Source: Streptococcus oralis (GTDB taxonomy: Bacteria > Bacillota > Bacilli > Lactobacillales > Streptococcaceae). From it: a stretch of 64,000 bases of DNA. The notes below the pieces were generated by a model, which did not search any database, was not told where the DNA came from, and saw only the letters and a list, made by a program, of their open reading frames with translations. Positions 1-9,189 of this stretch are shown here, one piece after another; position 1 is the first letter of the stretch; every line of letters starts with the position of its first letter. The stretch is taken from the NCBI RefSeq assembly GCF_001075875.1, contig NZ_JUOS01000036.1, forward strand, positions 1 to 64,000, written 5' to 3'. The position numbers and the translations under genes were made by a program.

Positions 1-56
1 CTTTGAGCAACCTGCGGCTAGTTTCCTAGTTTGCTCTTTGATTTTCATTGAGTATA
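1..56 (+). repeat. BOX element, boxC part, cut by window edge
   Basis: The first 56 bases match the boxC end of the complete BOX element at 45866-46018, in the opposite orientation, ending in the same TTCATTGAGTA tail. Only the right-hand part of this copy is inside the window. BOX elements are short non-coding repeats scattered through S. pneumoniae and close relatives. Confidence 0.8.
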
Positions 57-80
57 AAATAAAAGACTAGCCCTAGTAGT

Positions 81-115
81 AAAAAAACTAGCATCTCACA
101 AACAGATGCTAGTCT
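81..115 (-). terminator. Terminator of the symporter gene
   Basis: Read on the minus strand, a perfect stem ACTAGCATCT / AGATGCTAGT with a short loop is followed by a T run. It lies just beyond the symporter stop codon and fits an intrinsic terminator. Confidence 0.8.
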
Positions 116-144
116 TATCTATAAATGGTAATATCAATCTTACA

Positions 145-1467
145 TTATTTATCAAAATACTTCTTAGTCTCAGCAATAACAACTGGCGACAAGGCTAAGA
201 GTGCAATCAAGTTTGGTAGAGCCATGAGGGCATTAACAATATCCGCAATGACCCAGACCATATCCAGCTCGATAAATCCTCCCAGCAAGACCATGAGTAC
301 AAAGAGCACACGATAAAGCCAGATAAAGCGAACGCCAAAAAGAAATTCAAAACAACGCTCTCCGTAATAGTTCCATCCCAAAATCGTAGTAAAGGCAAAG
401 AGTACCAAGAAGATTGTTAGAAGAGCAGGTCCAAAGAAAGAAAATACTGTAGAAAAAGCTGACTGAGTAAGGGCAACCCCGTCTAAATTACCATTCCAAA
501 CCCCAGTCACCAAGATTGTCAAACCAGTCAGGGTACAGATAATCAAGGTATCAATAAAGGTTCCTGTCATAGAAATCAAACCTTGCTCCACCGGTTCATT
601 GGTCTTAGCTGCCGCAGCCGCAATGGGAGCTGAACCCAATCCAGACTCGTTTGAGAAGACACCACGCGCCACACCATTTTGAATAGCCATCCGAACACTC
701 GCTCCTGCAAATCCTCCCACTGCAGCTATGGGACTAAAAGCTGATGTGAGAACCAGTGAAAGTGTTGCCGGTACTTTATCGATATTAAAGAAAATGACTG
801 TCAAGGTTCCCAAGATGTAGACAATAGCCATAAAGGGAACAACTGTAGTTGACACCTTAGAAATAGACTTAAGTCCACCAAAGACTGCAATCCCTACAAA
901 AATAGATAAAACAAGTGCAGTAATTGTCGGATCAATACTAGCCGTATTTTGAACGGATTCTGTAATAGAATTCACTTGAGTAAAAGTACCGATTCCCAAA
1001 AGTGCAACTAGTACTCCAGCAACAGCAAAGAAGATTGCAAGAGGGCGCCATTTTTCGCCCATCCCTAGAAGGATATAATGCATCGGTCCTCCTGCTACCG
1101 CACCATGGTCATCCTTGGTTCGATATTTAATAGCAAGTAGTCCTTCTGCATACTTGGTTGCCATTCCAAAGAAAGCAGCCACCCACATCCAAAAAAGAGC
1201 ACCTGGTCCACCAACCTTGATAGCCGTTGCAACCCCGATAATATTTCCTGTACCAACAGTTGCTGCTAGGGCTGTACATAGTGCAGCAAAGCTAGATACA
1301 TCTCCATGCCCCTTATCCTTAGTAAAAATAAGCTGGAAGGCCTTAGGGAGACGCAAGATTTGTAAAAGCCCTAAACGAAGAGTCAAGTAAATCCCTGTAC
1401 CAACCAATAAAATCAAAAGGGGTGGGCCCCATACCAGAGCATCTAGCTCTTTTAGCAAATTTAACAT
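145..1467 (-). CDS. Sodium:alanine/glycine symporter (AGCS family)
   Basis: A 440-residue polytopic membrane protein of the alanine/glycine:cation symporter family, expected to import small neutral amino acids with sodium. It is strongly hydrophobic throughout with about ten to eleven predicted membrane segments. The family signature ESGLGSAP lies near residue 275, and GTGNIIGVA near residue 73 belongs to the conserved first half. Length is normal. It stands alone, with its own promoter, glycine riboswitch and terminator, so expression is probably set by glycine level. A close streptococcal homologue is known to be riboswitch-controlled. Whether alanine or glycine is the main substrate cannot be told from sequence; the riboswitch favours glycine. 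Confidence 0.93.
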   Translation of the reverse strand: MLNLLKELDALVWGPPLLILLVGTGIYLTLRLGLLQILRLPKAFQLIFTKDKGHGDVSSFAALCTALAATVGTGNIIGVATAIKVGGPGALFWMWVAAFFGMATKYAEGLLAIKYRTKDDHGAVAGGPMHYILLGMGEKWRPLAIFFAVAGVLVALLGIGTFTQVNSITESVQNTASIDPTITALVLSIFVGIAVFGGLKSISKVSTTVVPFMAIVYILGTLTVIFFNIDKVPATLSLVLTSAFSPIAAVGGFAGASVRMAIQNGVARGVFSNESGLGSAPIAAAAAKTNEPVEQGLISMTGTFIDTLIICTLTGLTILVTGVWNGNLDGVALTQSAFSTVFSFFGPALLTIFLVLFAFTTILGWNYYGERCFEFLFGVRFIWLYRVLFVLMVLLGGFIELDMVWVIADIVNALMALPNLIALLALSPVVIAETKKYFDK

Positions 1468-1496
1468 CCTTTTTTCCTATCTATTCAACCCCAAAA

Positions 1497-1528
1497 GAAA
1501 GAGCACATGTTAAAAACATGTACTCTGG
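1497..1528 (-). terminator. Riboswitch expression-platform terminator
   Basis: On the minus strand AGAGTACATGTT / AACATGTGCTCT forms a stem followed by TTTCTTTT, between the glycine aptamer and the symporter start. The 5' arm (complement of 1523-1528, CCAGAG) can alternatively pair with CTCTGG of the aptamer (complement of 1633-1638), so the aptamer and the terminator are coupled. Confidence 0.8.
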
Positions 1529-1562
1529 AATGCATCGATAAATGCCAAAAATCGCTCTATCA

Positions 1563-1640
1563 TTGCTCTGTCCTTTTACCTGAGAGTTTGAGCAGTTGCC
1601 TGCCTTGCCCCTTCGGTGCCTTTACGGTCTCTCCAGAGTT
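1563..1640 (-). ncRNA. Glycine riboswitch (gcvT type)
   Basis: The minus strand carries the conserved glycine aptamer core: GGAGAG, then CACCGAAGGGGCAAG, then CTCAGGTAAAAGGACAGAG. P1 is formed by CTCTG (complement of 1634-1638) and CAGAG (complement of 1566-1570). Only one complete aptamer is evident. Because the 5' P1 strand can also pair with the terminator's 5' arm, glycine binding should free the terminator, making an OFF switch for the symporter. The OFF direction is inferred from pairing and agrees with what I recall for the S. pyogenes counterpart. Confidence 0.92.
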
Positions 1641-1721
1641 CCGTCCATTTACAGTCATGAAAAATCAAACGATTTTCCACTTCTATTAAACTTCATTCGG
1701 TGTTGTATTTAATTTTTATTT

Positions 1722-1750
1722 ATTTTACAAGAAAATTTAGCTCTTGTCAA
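1722..1750 (-). promoter_or_regulatory. Promoter of riboswitch-symporter unit
   Basis: TTGACA (complement of 1745-1750), 17-bp spacer, TAAAAT (complement of 1722-1727). Transcription would begin about 75 nt before the glycine aptamer. Confidence 0.75.
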
Positions 1751-1751
1751 T

Positions 1752-1788
1752 TGTTTTCGGAAAATTTTATAACAATTTTCTGAAACTC
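1752..1788. promoter_or_regulatory. Two CodY-like boxes
   Basis: Two near-palindromes at 1752-1766 (12 of 15) and 1774-1788 (13 of 15) resemble the CodY consensus AATTTTCWGAAAATT. Their centres are 22 bp apart, and they lie directly upstream of the symporter -35. CodY control of this gene is inference; the region is AT-rich, so chance matches are possible. Confidence 0.45.
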
Positions 1789-1793
1789 ATATT

Positions 1794-4130
1794 CTAACCT
1801 TTAAAAGTTACAATGGTTGCGCCAGATCCGCCTGCATTTTGTGGTGCATAGCCAAAGCTCTTGACCTGTTTATTTCTTTGTAGGTACTTAGTTACCCCTT
1901 CACGGATGACACCTGTACCGATACCATGGATGATGTCGACTTGGGCCATATTGTTGAGTAGGGCTTGGTCGATAAAGGCATCCAAGGCTTCCATAGCCTC
2001 CTCGTAGCGTTTGCCACGAAGATCTAGTCGAGCCTGTGGGCCTTTGCCTGCTGCACGTTTGACGACGTTTACTTGTTTCTTCTTGACTGGCGCTTCTTTC
2101 TGGGCTTGAACCAAATCAAACTCTTTTTCCTCAAGGGTCATCTTAATCAAGCCAACCTGTGCTTCCCAACGACCATCCTTGAGTTGATTGGTCAAGGTAC
2201 CACGTTGACCATAGCTTAAAACGATAATATCATCTCCAACTTTTGGAGCTCGTTTTTTCTTGGCCTTCTGAAGAACCTTGTTTTTAGAAAGGTCAACTTT
2301 TTCAGGAGCTAATTTTTTGAGTTTAGCCTTGGCTTCGATAATTTCATGTGGTTTCAGTTGAGATTTACTGTGAAGATTTTTAAGTATATCATCACTCTCA
2401 GCTAGTGCTAAGTCAACAATCTCAGCAGCTTGCTCACGCGCCTTATTGAGTTCAGTTTCTTTCTCACGATTGAGCTCGTTATAAAGTTTTTTAAGGGCAC
2501 GGTTCATCTTGAGGTTTTCTTGTTCGACTTGGCGAATATTCTCAAGACGTTTTCGGCTTTCAAGTGTTTGTTCTTCCAATTGCTCAATGATGCGATTGAC
2601 ATCATTGTCTTGATTAATCTGCTTGCTGGCATCACCTACGATGACATCTGACAATCCTAGACGTTTGGCAATTTCAAAGGCATTGCTTCGACCTGGAACT
2701 CCCTGCATAAAGCGATAGGTTGGGCGCAGGCTAGCTGTATCAAACTCCATACTAGCATTTTGAACATAGGCCGTTTCAATCCCGTAGGCCTTGAGTTCAG
2801 GATAGTGAGTGGTTGCCATAGTCTTGACCTGACGCAGACGTAAGTCTTCTAGGATTGACATGGCAAGGGCTGCACCTTCTTGGGGATCTGTTCCTGCTCC
2901 AAGCTCATCTAGTAACAAGAGGGAATTTTGGTTAACCTTACCCAGAATATCGACGATGTTGGTCATATGACTAGAGAAGGTTGAGAGACTTTGCTCAATG
3001 GACTGCTCGTCTCCGATATCTGCGAATATCTCCTCGAAAATCCCTACACGACTACCCTTATCAGCTAAAATTGGTAGACCAGACTGGGCCATCAACTGGG
3101 TCAAACCTAAGGTCTTGAGCATAATGGTCTTACCACCCGTATTAGGACCCGTGATGACGATAGCTGTTAATTCTTTGCCGAAGTGCACATCATTTGCGAC
3201 TGCATTTTTTACAAGAGGATGACGAACGTGAAGCAGTTGAATCTCCTGTCCCTCAGACACTTGAGGTACTACTGCCTCCGTCTCTTGGATAAAGCGAACC
3301 TTAGCACGAATCAGGTCCAAATGTCCAATAATCCATGCATCATTGGCGATTTCAGCTGCATGAGGTCTTACTCTTTCAGAGAGTTCTTGGAGGATACGCA
3401 TCATCTCATAGCGCTCATCTGCACGAAGACTTGCGATTTCTTCACTTAGCTTGACCACTTCACGTGGTTCGATATAAACAGTGTTCCCACTTGCAGAGAT
3501 ATCATGAACCACACCAGCAATCTTGTTACGATAGGTGTTTTTAACTGGAAGAACTTGGCGACCATTTCTACTTGCGACGATACCTTCTGTCAGCATCTGA
3601 GCTTTTTGCTTGAGAAGGTCTTGCAGGACATCGCGGACTTGACTTTCACTATCATGGATTTTTCGACGGATTCGTGCCAAATCCTCACTAGCAAAGCTCT
3701 CAATAAATCCAGCTTCGTTGATAGCTTGTAGATTTCCCTGTAAATGTGGAAAATCATGAAGTTTCTCAAACCAACTTGCCAGGTGATCTAAACGTACATT
3801 TTCAAGATTGTCATAAAAATTCTGCAATTCACGACTGGCAAAGATGACACGCTTGAGAAGGAGAAATTCCTCGATATTAAGGTCAGCACCCATCTCCAAA
3901 CGTTTGCAGGTAGCTGCAATATCTTTTGTTGCCGAAATGCTGAAATGAGGATGCTCGACAAAGAGTTCTTGCATCTCCTTCATCTCTGCAAAAGCTTGTC
4001 TAATCTTGTCTCCTTTATCAGTTGGAGCAAGTTCTTTCAACTGCTCTAGTCCTTGCTCGGTCAAAAGATGAGGCTCAAATAAAGCCTTGACCTTATTAAA
4101 TTCTAATGTTTCTAGTATCTTTTTATTCAT
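1794..4130 (-). CDS. mutS2: MutS2 ATPase/endonuclease
   Basis: A 778-residue MutS2. It has an N-terminal helical clamp region, a MutS-type ATPase with Walker A GPNTGGKT near residue 330 and Walker [14 protein letters not shown] near 405, a long charged coiled coil around 510-600, and a C-terminal Smr domain from about residue 700 with LDLRG and HGIGTG. It lacks the mismatch-recognition domain of MutS1. Family members suppress homologous recombination and, in some Firmicutes, act on collided ribosomes. It follows zapA and the cvpA-like gene on the same strand, 111 nt after the latter; no terminator separates it from the symporter unit downstream. Length is typical. Confidence 0.95.
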   Translation of the reverse strand: MNKKILETLEFNKVKALFEPHLLTEQGLEQLKELAPTDKGDKIRQAFAEMKEMQELFVEHPHFSISATKDIAATCKRLEMGADLNIEEFLLLKRVIFASRELQNFYDNLENVRLDHLASWFEKLHDFPHLQGNLQAINEAGFIESFASEDLARIRRKIHDSESQVRDVLQDLLKQKAQMLTEGIVASRNGRQVLPVKNTYRNKIAGVVHDISASGNTVYIEPREVVKLSEEIASLRADERYEMMRILQELSERVRPHAAEIANDAWIIGHLDLIRAKVRFIQETEAVVPQVSEGQEIQLLHVRHPLVKNAVANDVHFGKELTAIVITGPNTGGKTIMLKTLGLTQLMAQSGLPILADKGSRVGIFEEIFADIGDEQSIEQSLSTFSSHMTNIVDILGKVNQNSLLLLDELGAGTDPQEGAALAMSILEDLRLRQVKTMATTHYPELKAYGIETAYVQNASMEFDTASLRPTYRFMQGVPGRSNAFEIAKRLGLSDVIVGDASKQINQDNDVNRIIEQLEEQTLESRKRLENIRQVEQENLKMNRALKKLYNELNREKETELNKAREQAAEIVDLALAESDDILKNLHSKSQLKPHEIIEAKAKLKKLAPEKVDLSKNKVLQKAKKKRAPKVGDDIIVLSYGQRGTLTNQLKDGRWEAQVGLIKMTLEEKEFDLVQAQKEAPVKKKQVNVVKRAAGKGPQARLDLRGKRYEEAMEALDAFIDQALLNNMAQVDIIHGIGTGVIREGVTKYLQRNKQVKSFGYAPQNAGGSGATIVTFKG

Positions 4131-4241
4131 TTTCTTTTCCTTCGTAATGAGCGAACAATTTTTAAAATTCTCACTCTTTTCAAAAAGGCTCCTAAACTAT
4201 TGAAATTGTAAACAAAAGGCTAGGAATAGTTCCCGCCCTTT

Positions 4242-4787
4242 TTATCCGATTATTTTGGTTACCCAGAGTTGTTTAATCATATGAGTAGTGATGGGAACAC
4301 TCTGGATAATATGTTTAGCTACAAAACTGTTTTCAAGTGAATTTTGAACAATTTGTAAAGGAACAGTCGCAAGAATGGTCAGTATCATCTGGAGGACAAA
4401 TAAGGTCACAGCCACTGATAAAACTCCTGCACCTATACGGAAATATTGACCCGCTAGCTTTTTAGTCGGTAGAAGATTAAGAAAGAGACCCAGCAACCGA
4501 CCGAAGCAGTAAAATACCGTAAAGGCTAAGAGATAACCAATCCCTGCATAAAAGACCTTGTCCAGCTGGAAAAGTTGATTCGACGGGAAAAAGAAGGTTC
4601 CCTGCCCTTGCTGCGGACTTGCATATGGGATCAACAAATCAAATTGTTTCCCTAAAGATTGATAAAAATTTCCTGCAAGAAGAGCTGAAATCACAGTTGC
4701 TACAAAATAGTAAATCTGTAAAACCAAACCTCTACGATAACCGATATAAAAGCTCCATGCAAGAACCAATAAGAGAAGGACGGAAAT
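4242..4787 (-). CDS. CvpA family membrane protein
   Basis: A protein of about 182 residues with four predicted membrane segments and the CvpA family layout; the N-terminal run ends in SFYIGYRRGL, the typical family motif. CvpA was named for a role in colicin V production in E. coli, but its function in streptococci is not established. Its start codon overlaps the zapA stop by 4 nt (ATGA), so the two are translationally coupled. Gene order zapA-cvpA-mutS2 is common in Firmicutes. Confidence 0.85.
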   Translation of the reverse strand: MSVLLLLVLAWSFYIGYRRGLVLQIYYFVATVISALLAGNFYQSLGKQFDLLIPYASPQQGQGTFFFPSNQLFQLDKVFYAGIGYLLAFTVFYCFGRLLGLFLNLLPTKKLAGQYFRIGAGVLSVAVTLFVLQMILTILATVPLQIVQNSLENSFVAKHIIQSVPITTHMIKQLWVTKIIG

Positions 4788-5089
4788 CATAGGGAATCCT
4801 CAATCTTGCTCTGTTCTTGTTTAGTCGCTACAACTTGATGACGGAGGGCGTCTAATTCTTGTTCCTTATCATCAAATTCAATCTCACGACTGAGTTGAGT
4901 TGACAAGCTATTGACTGCTAATAAAATAGCGATTGTCTCATCATCCGCTCCAGGCATCTGCTCTTTAATTGCTTCATATTTTTCTGTTGCGACCTTGGCA
5001 ATTTCCTCCATAAAGAGGTTGTCATGCTCAGTTGTAAGGGTCAATGTTTTTTTCCCGAATGTAAACTTGTATCGATTTAAATTTGCCAT
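4787..5089 (-). CDS. zapA: Cell division protein ZapA
   Basis: A roughly 100-residue ZapA-like protein: an N-terminal beta-rich part (NRYKFTFGKKTLTL) and a C-terminal coiled coil with heptad-like spacing. ZapA binds FtsZ and bundles protofilaments at midcell. I place the start at the ATG at 5089 rather than the GTG three codons upstream, because GAGG lies 8 nt before that ATG and would overlap the GTG. First gene of zapA-cvpA-mutS2, with its own promoter at 5107-5135. Confidence 0.85.
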   Translation of the reverse strand: MANLNRYKFTFGKKTLTLTTEHDNLFMEEIAKVATEKYEAIKEQMPGADDETIAILLAVNSLSTQLSREIEFDDKEQELDALRHQVVATKQEQSKIEDSL

Positions 5090-5106
5090 AAAATTCACCT
5101 CACGAT

Positions 5107-5135
5107 ATTATACCAAATTTCACTTAGTTTGTCAG
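5107..5135 (-). promoter_or_regulatory. zapA promoter
   Basis: CTGACA (complement of 5130-5135), 17-bp spacer, TATAAT (complement of 5107-5112). It diverges from the rnhC promoter about 25 bp away. Confidence 0.75.
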
Positions 5136-5157
5136 TTTTTACCAATTCTACGGCTTT

Positions 5158-5168
5158 TATGGTACAAT
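5158..5168 (+). promoter_or_regulatory. Extended -10 promoter of rnhC
   Basis: TATGG followed by TACAAT (5163-5168) is an extended -10 element. The rnhC ATG begins only 7 nt after it and no Shine-Dalgarno is present, so the transcript should be leaderless or nearly so. Confidence 0.65.
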
Positions 5169-5175
5169 AAGAGTT

Positions 5176-6057
5176 ATGGCAAGTATTACATTAACTCCGA
5201 GCGAAAAGGAAATCCAAGCCTTTGTTCAGAAATATGAACAAGCACTGACTCCTAGTAAAAATCCTTATATTCGCTATTTTTTGAAGCTTCCGCAGACAAG
5301 TGTTTCCATCTACACATCAGGAAAAGTGCTCTTGCAAGGAGAAGCTGCTGAACGTTACGCCAGCTTTTTTGGTTATCAGGTCAGCCCAGTAGCTAGTGGA
5401 CAAAACTTTCCGATGATTGGAACTGACGAAGTAGGAAATGGTTCCTACTTTGGTGGTCTGGCTGTAGTAGCATCCTTTGTGACTCCTGACCAGCATGACT
5501 TCCTACGAAAATTAGGTGTAGGGGATTCTAAGACTCTGACAGACCAAAAGATTCGTCAGCTTGCTCCTCTGCTTAAGGAAAAAATTCAGCACCAAGCTCT
5601 ACTGCTTTCTCCAAGCAAGTATAATGAAGTCATCGGTGAGCGCTACAATGCCGTTTCTGTCAAGGTAGCCCTGCACAATCAAGCCATTTTTCTCCTTCTC
5701 CAAAAGGGAGTCCAGCCAGAAAAGATTGTGATCGATGCCTTTACTAGTGCCCAAAACTATGAGAAGTACTTAAAAAATGAAGCTAATCACTTTTCTAATC
5801 CAGTCAGTCTGGAGGAAAAAGCCGAAGGTAAATACTTGGCTGTCGCTGTTAGCTCAATCATTGCACGTGATCTCTTTCTAGAAAATCTCGAAAATCTGGG
5901 TAGAGAACTTGGCTACCAACTTCCAAGTGGGGCTGGAACGGCTTCTGATAAGGTAGCTAGCCAAATCCTTCGTGCCTATGGTATGCAGGGACTCAACTTC
6001 TGCGCCAAACTACACTTTAAAAATACTGAAAAAGCAAAAAAAATGCTAGAAAGGTAA
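5176..6057 (+). CDS. rnhC: Ribonuclease HIII
   Basis: A 293-residue type 2 RNase H of the HIII class, cleaving the RNA strand of RNA:DNA hybrids. It has the HIII N-terminal substrate-binding extension (residues 1-80), then the catalytic core beginning [15 protein letters not shown]. Candidate metal ligands are the Asp-Glu of TDEVG, the Asp of VIDAFTS and the Asp of ARDLF. The start at 5176 gives the normal N-terminus ([16 protein letters not shown]) but has no ribosome-binding site; see the promoter entry. lepB follows after 3 nt, so the two are co-transcribed. Length is normal. Confidence 0.95.
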   Translation: MASITLTPSEKEIQAFVQKYEQALTPSKNPYIRYFLKLPQTSVSIYTSGKVLLQGEAAERYASFFGYQVSPVASGQNFPMIGTDEVGNGSYFGGLAVVASFVTPDQHDFLRKLGVGDSKTLTDQKIRQLAPLLKEKIQHQALLLSPSKYNEVIGERYNAVSVKVALHNQAIFLLLQKGVQPEKIVIDAFTSAQNYEKYLKNEANHFSNPVSLEEKAEGKYLAVAVSSIIARDLFLENLENLGRELGYQLPSGAGTASDKVASQILRAYGMQGLNFCAKLHFKNTEKAKKMLER

Positions 6058-6060
6058 ATC

Positions 6061-6675
6061 ATGAAATATTTAAAATCATTTTTAAAAGAGTGGGGAGTTA
6101 TCTTCCTACTTATTACACTAGTAGGTCTTAGCCGTCTCTTTCTCTGGAGCAATGTCCGCGTAGAAGGACATTCTATGGATCCTACCCTGGCAGATGGAGA
6201 AATCCTCTTTGTGGTTAAACATCTCCCAATCAATCGTTTTGATATTGTGGTTGCTCATGAAGACGATGGGAACAAGGATATCGTTAAACGGGTCATTGGT
6301 ATGCCAGGAGATACTATCCGTTACGAAAGCGACAAGCTCTATATCAATGGTCAAGAAACTGATGAGCCCTATTTAGCAGAATACCTTAAGCGTTTCAAGG
6401 AAGATAAACTCCAAAGCACTTATACTGGAAGTGGTTGGGATGGTAAAAAGGGCGAATACTTTAGAACTTTAGCCCAAAAGGCTCAGGCATTTACCCTAGA
6501 TGTTAATTACAACACTAGCTTTACCTTTACTGTCCCAGAAGGAGAATACCTCCTCCTAGGTGATGACCGTCTGGTATCTAGCGACAGTCGACATGTTGGT
6601 ACCTTTAAGGCAAAAGATATCACTGGAGAAGCCAAATTCCGCTTCTGGCCGCTCAAACGTATCGGAATATTTTAA
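6061..6675 (+). CDS. lepB: Type I signal peptidase
   Basis: A 204-residue signal peptidase I that removes signal peptides from secreted proteins on the outer face of the membrane. One N-terminal membrane anchor (about residues 12-29) is followed by the catalytic Ser38 in GHSMDPT and the general base Lys76 in DIVKRVIG; these positions equal those I recall for the pneumococcal enzyme. The C-terminal GDDRLVSSDSRHVG box is also present. It starts 3 nt after rnhC. It probably processes the secreted proteins of this window (choline-binding protein, DUF2207 protein and the ABC transporter binding domain). Confidence 0.95.
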   Translation: MKYLKSFLKEWGVIFLLITLVGLSRLFLWSNVRVEGHSMDPTLADGEILFVVKHLPINRFDIVVAHEDDGNKDIVKRVIGMPGDTIRYESDKLYINGQETDEPYLAEYLKRFKEDKLQSTYTGSGWDGKKGEYFRTLAQKAQAFTLDVNYNTSFTFTVPEGEYLLLGDDRLVSSDSRHVGTFKAKDITGEAKFRFWPLKRIGIF

Positions 6676-6681
6676 AAACTA

Positions 6682-6731
6682 GGAAGAGGCCGAGAATTTT
6701 CCATCTCAGCCTCTTCTCATTCTATTTTGAC
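6682..6731 (+). terminator. Probable terminator after lepB
   Basis: GAAGAGGC and GCCTCTTC form a strong stem around GAGA/TCTC, but the following T-rich tail is interrupted. It may only partly separate lepB from recD2. Confidence 0.5.
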
Positions 6732-6775
6732 TAAATCTGGGATAAATTTTCTCAGAAACTATTGTAAGGAATTTT

Positions 6776-9142
6776 ATGGAAGTTTATTTTTCAGGCACCA
6801 TTGAACGCATTATTTTTGAAAATGTCAGCAATTTTTTCCGTATTTTACTTCTAGATATTGAGGATACCAATGCTGAAGACTTTGATGATTATGAAATCAT
6901 TGTCACAGGTACCATGGCTGATATCATTGAAGGAGAGGAATACACTTTTTGGGGACAAATCGTCCAACACTCAAAATATGGTGAACAACTACAAATGACT
7001 CGCTATGAGAGAGCCAAGCCGACTAGTAAGGGCTTGGTCAAGTATTTCTCCAGCAGCCATTTCAAGGGAATTGGACTCAAAACGGCCCAGAAAATTGTGG
7101 ATATTTACGATGAAAACACTATTGACAAAATCTTAGAAAATCCAGACAAACTCCAGTCTATCTCTGGCCTCTCTGCTAATAATCGTGAAGCCTTTGTCTC
7201 AACCCTTCGTCTTAATTACGGAACAGAGATGGTCTTAGCCAAACTAGCTAATTACGGCATTCCAAATAAGCTAGCCTTTCAGGTCCAAGACTTTTACAAG
7301 GAAGAAACGCTAGAGATTGTCGAGAACTATCCCTATCAACTGGTCGAGGATATCAAGGGCTTAGGATTTACCATCGCTGACCAATTGGCCCAAGAACTGG
7401 GAATTGAAAGCCAGGCTCCTGAGCGCTTCCGTGCGGGTCTTGTCCATAGTCTCTTTCAAGGTTGCATGGAGACAGGAGATACCTATATAGAAGCTAGGGA
7501 CTTGTTGGAGCAAACCCTCAACCTTCTTGAATCCTCCCGGCCAGTCGAACTAGATCCGAGTCAAGTTGCCCAAGAACTTGCTTATCTGATTGAAGAAGAT
7601 AAGGTCCAGCAGATTGATACCAAAATCTTTGATAATAGCCTCTTTTTTGCAGAAGAAGGGATTCGCAGTCATCTCATCCGAATCCTCGAAAAAGGTCAAA
7701 GTAAAAAACAGGATCTAGAGACTATTCAAGACCATATCACAACTGTTGAGGAAGAACTGGGGATTAAGTATGATAGTATTCAAAAACAGGCCATCTGCGA
7801 TGCTATCCAAAACAAGATCTTTATACTTACAGGTGGACCTGGTACTGGTAAGACAACTGTTATCAATGGCATTATCGCTGTCTATGCTCTTTTGGAAGGA
7901 CTGGACCTCAAGAAAAAGAGCAATCTACCCATTCTCCTAGCTGCTCCAACTGGTCGCGCAGCCCGTCGCATGAACGAATTGACAGGTCTACCAAGCGCTA
8001 CAATTCACCGCCACCTGGGCATGACTGGAGATGACGACACTAGCCATCTGGAAGATTATCTGGATGCTGACTTTATCATCGTGGATGAATTCTCCATGGT
8101 AGATACTTGGCTGGCCAACCAGCTCTTCTCCAACATCTCTTCAAACAGTAAAATTCTCATCGTGGGTGATAGCGACCAGCTGCCTTCTGTCAGTCCTGGT
8201 CAAGTCCTAGCAGATTTACTCCAGATACCAACCATCCCTCAAACACGTTTGGAAAGAATCTACCGTCAGAGCGAAGAATCAACCATCGTCACTCTTGCAA
8301 GTCAGATTCGCCAGGGAATATTACCTGCAGATTTTACCCAGAAAAAAGCAGACCGCTCCTACTTTGAAATCGCTAGTAACCATATCCCTGCTAGCATTGA
8401 AAAAATCCTAGGTGCTGCTATCAGAAGTGGCATTCCTGCTCGCGACATTCAAGTTCTTGCCCCTATGTACCGTGGAACTGCTGGTATTGATGCCATCAAC
8501 CAGCTCATGCAAGACCTCCTTAATCCTCCACAAAAAGACCAGCTTAGCTTTGAAGCTCCTCAGTGTCACTATCGAACAGGAGATAAGGTTATCCACCTAG
8601 TTAACGATGCAGAGGTCAATGTCTTTAACGGAGACTTAGGCTATATCACAGACTTGATTCCAGGAAAATACACCGAGTCCAAGCAGGATGAGATTGTCAT
8701 CGATTTTGATGGTAACGAAGTTTCCTATCCTCGAAATGAATGGTACAAGATTCGCTTAGCCTATGCCATGAGTATCCACAAGTCTCAAGGTAGCGAGTTT
8801 CCCGTCGTTATTCTACCTATTACCAGTGCAAGCAAGCGCATGTTAGAGCGTAATCTCATCTACACTGCTATTACTCGGGCCAAAAGCAAGCTGATCCTAC
8901 TAGGTGAATTACAGGCCTTTGACTATGCAACTCAACATATCGGAACGGCTCGCAAGACCTATCTGATTGAACGTTTCACTGACCTAATGGAGAATGCCGA
9001 GGAAACAAACCAACTTGCTACCGATATTACAACTTCAACAGATTCTGAACAATCCTATATTCTAACCGAGGACAACTGGTCTAATATCCCAGCCATGATT
9101 GGGATTACTGAAGAAGACCTGCAGGAATTTTTCGGAAAATAA
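6776..9142 (+). CDS. recD2: RecD2-type ATP-dependent DNA helicase
   Basis: A 788-residue superfamily 1B helicase (RecD-like, not part of RecBCD). It has an N-terminal OB-like region with helix-hairpin-helix repeats (FKGIGLKTAQKIVDIY near residue 97), Walker A GGPGTGKTT near residue 353, Walker B IIVDEFSMVD near 430, motif III GDSDQLPSVSPG near 460, and the C-terminal motif YAMSIHKSQGSEF near 663. Such enzymes act in DNA repair and fork restart in bacteria lacking RecBCD, including Bacillus and streptococci. Length is typical; it stands alone on the plus strand and converges on tig. Confidence 0.94.
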   Translation: MEVYFSGTIERIIFENVSNFFRILLLDIEDTNAEDFDDYEIIVTGTMADIIEGEEYTFWGQIVQHSKYGEQLQMTRYERAKPTSKGLVKYFSSSHFKGIGLKTAQKIVDIYDENTIDKILENPDKLQSISGLSANNREAFVSTLRLNYGTEMVLAKLANYGIPNKLAFQVQDFYKEETLEIVENYPYQLVEDIKGLGFTIADQLAQELGIESQAPERFRAGLVHSLFQGCMETGDTYIEARDLLEQTLNLLESSRPVELDPSQVAQELAYLIEEDKVQQIDTKIFDNSLFFAEEGIRSHLIRILEKGQSKKQDLETIQDHITTVEEELGIKYDSIQKQAICDAIQNKIFILTGGPGTGKTTVINGIIAVYALLEGLDLKKKSNLPILLAAPTGRAARRMNELTGLPSATIHRHLGMTGDDDTSHLEDYLDADFIIVDEFSMVDTWLANQLFSNISSNSKILIVGDSDQLPSVSPGQVLADLLQIPTIPQTRLERIYRQSEESTIVTLASQIRQGILPADFTQKKADRSYFEIASNHIPASIEKILGAAIRSGIPARDIQVLAPMYRGTAGIDAINQLMQDLLNPPQKDQLSFEAPQCHYRTGDKVIHLVNDAEVNVFNGDLGYITDLIPGKYTESKQDEIVIDFDGNEVSYPRNEWYKIRLAYAMSIHKSQGSEFPVVILPITSASKRMLERNLIYTAITRAKSKLILLGELQAFDYATQHIGTARKTYLIERFTDLMENAEETNQLATDITTSTDSEQSYILTEDNWSNIPAMIGITEEDLQEFFGK

Positions 9143-9148
9143 AGTACA

Positions 9149-9178
9149 AGAAAACCCACCGAATCAGGTGGGCTTTTA
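9149..9178. terminator. Bidirectional terminator recD2/tig
   Basis: CCCACC and GGTGGG form a compact stem with A-rich and T-rich flanks on both sides, placed between the convergent recD2 and tig stop codons. Confidence 0.8.
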
Positions 9179-9189
9179 TCTTGTATAGA

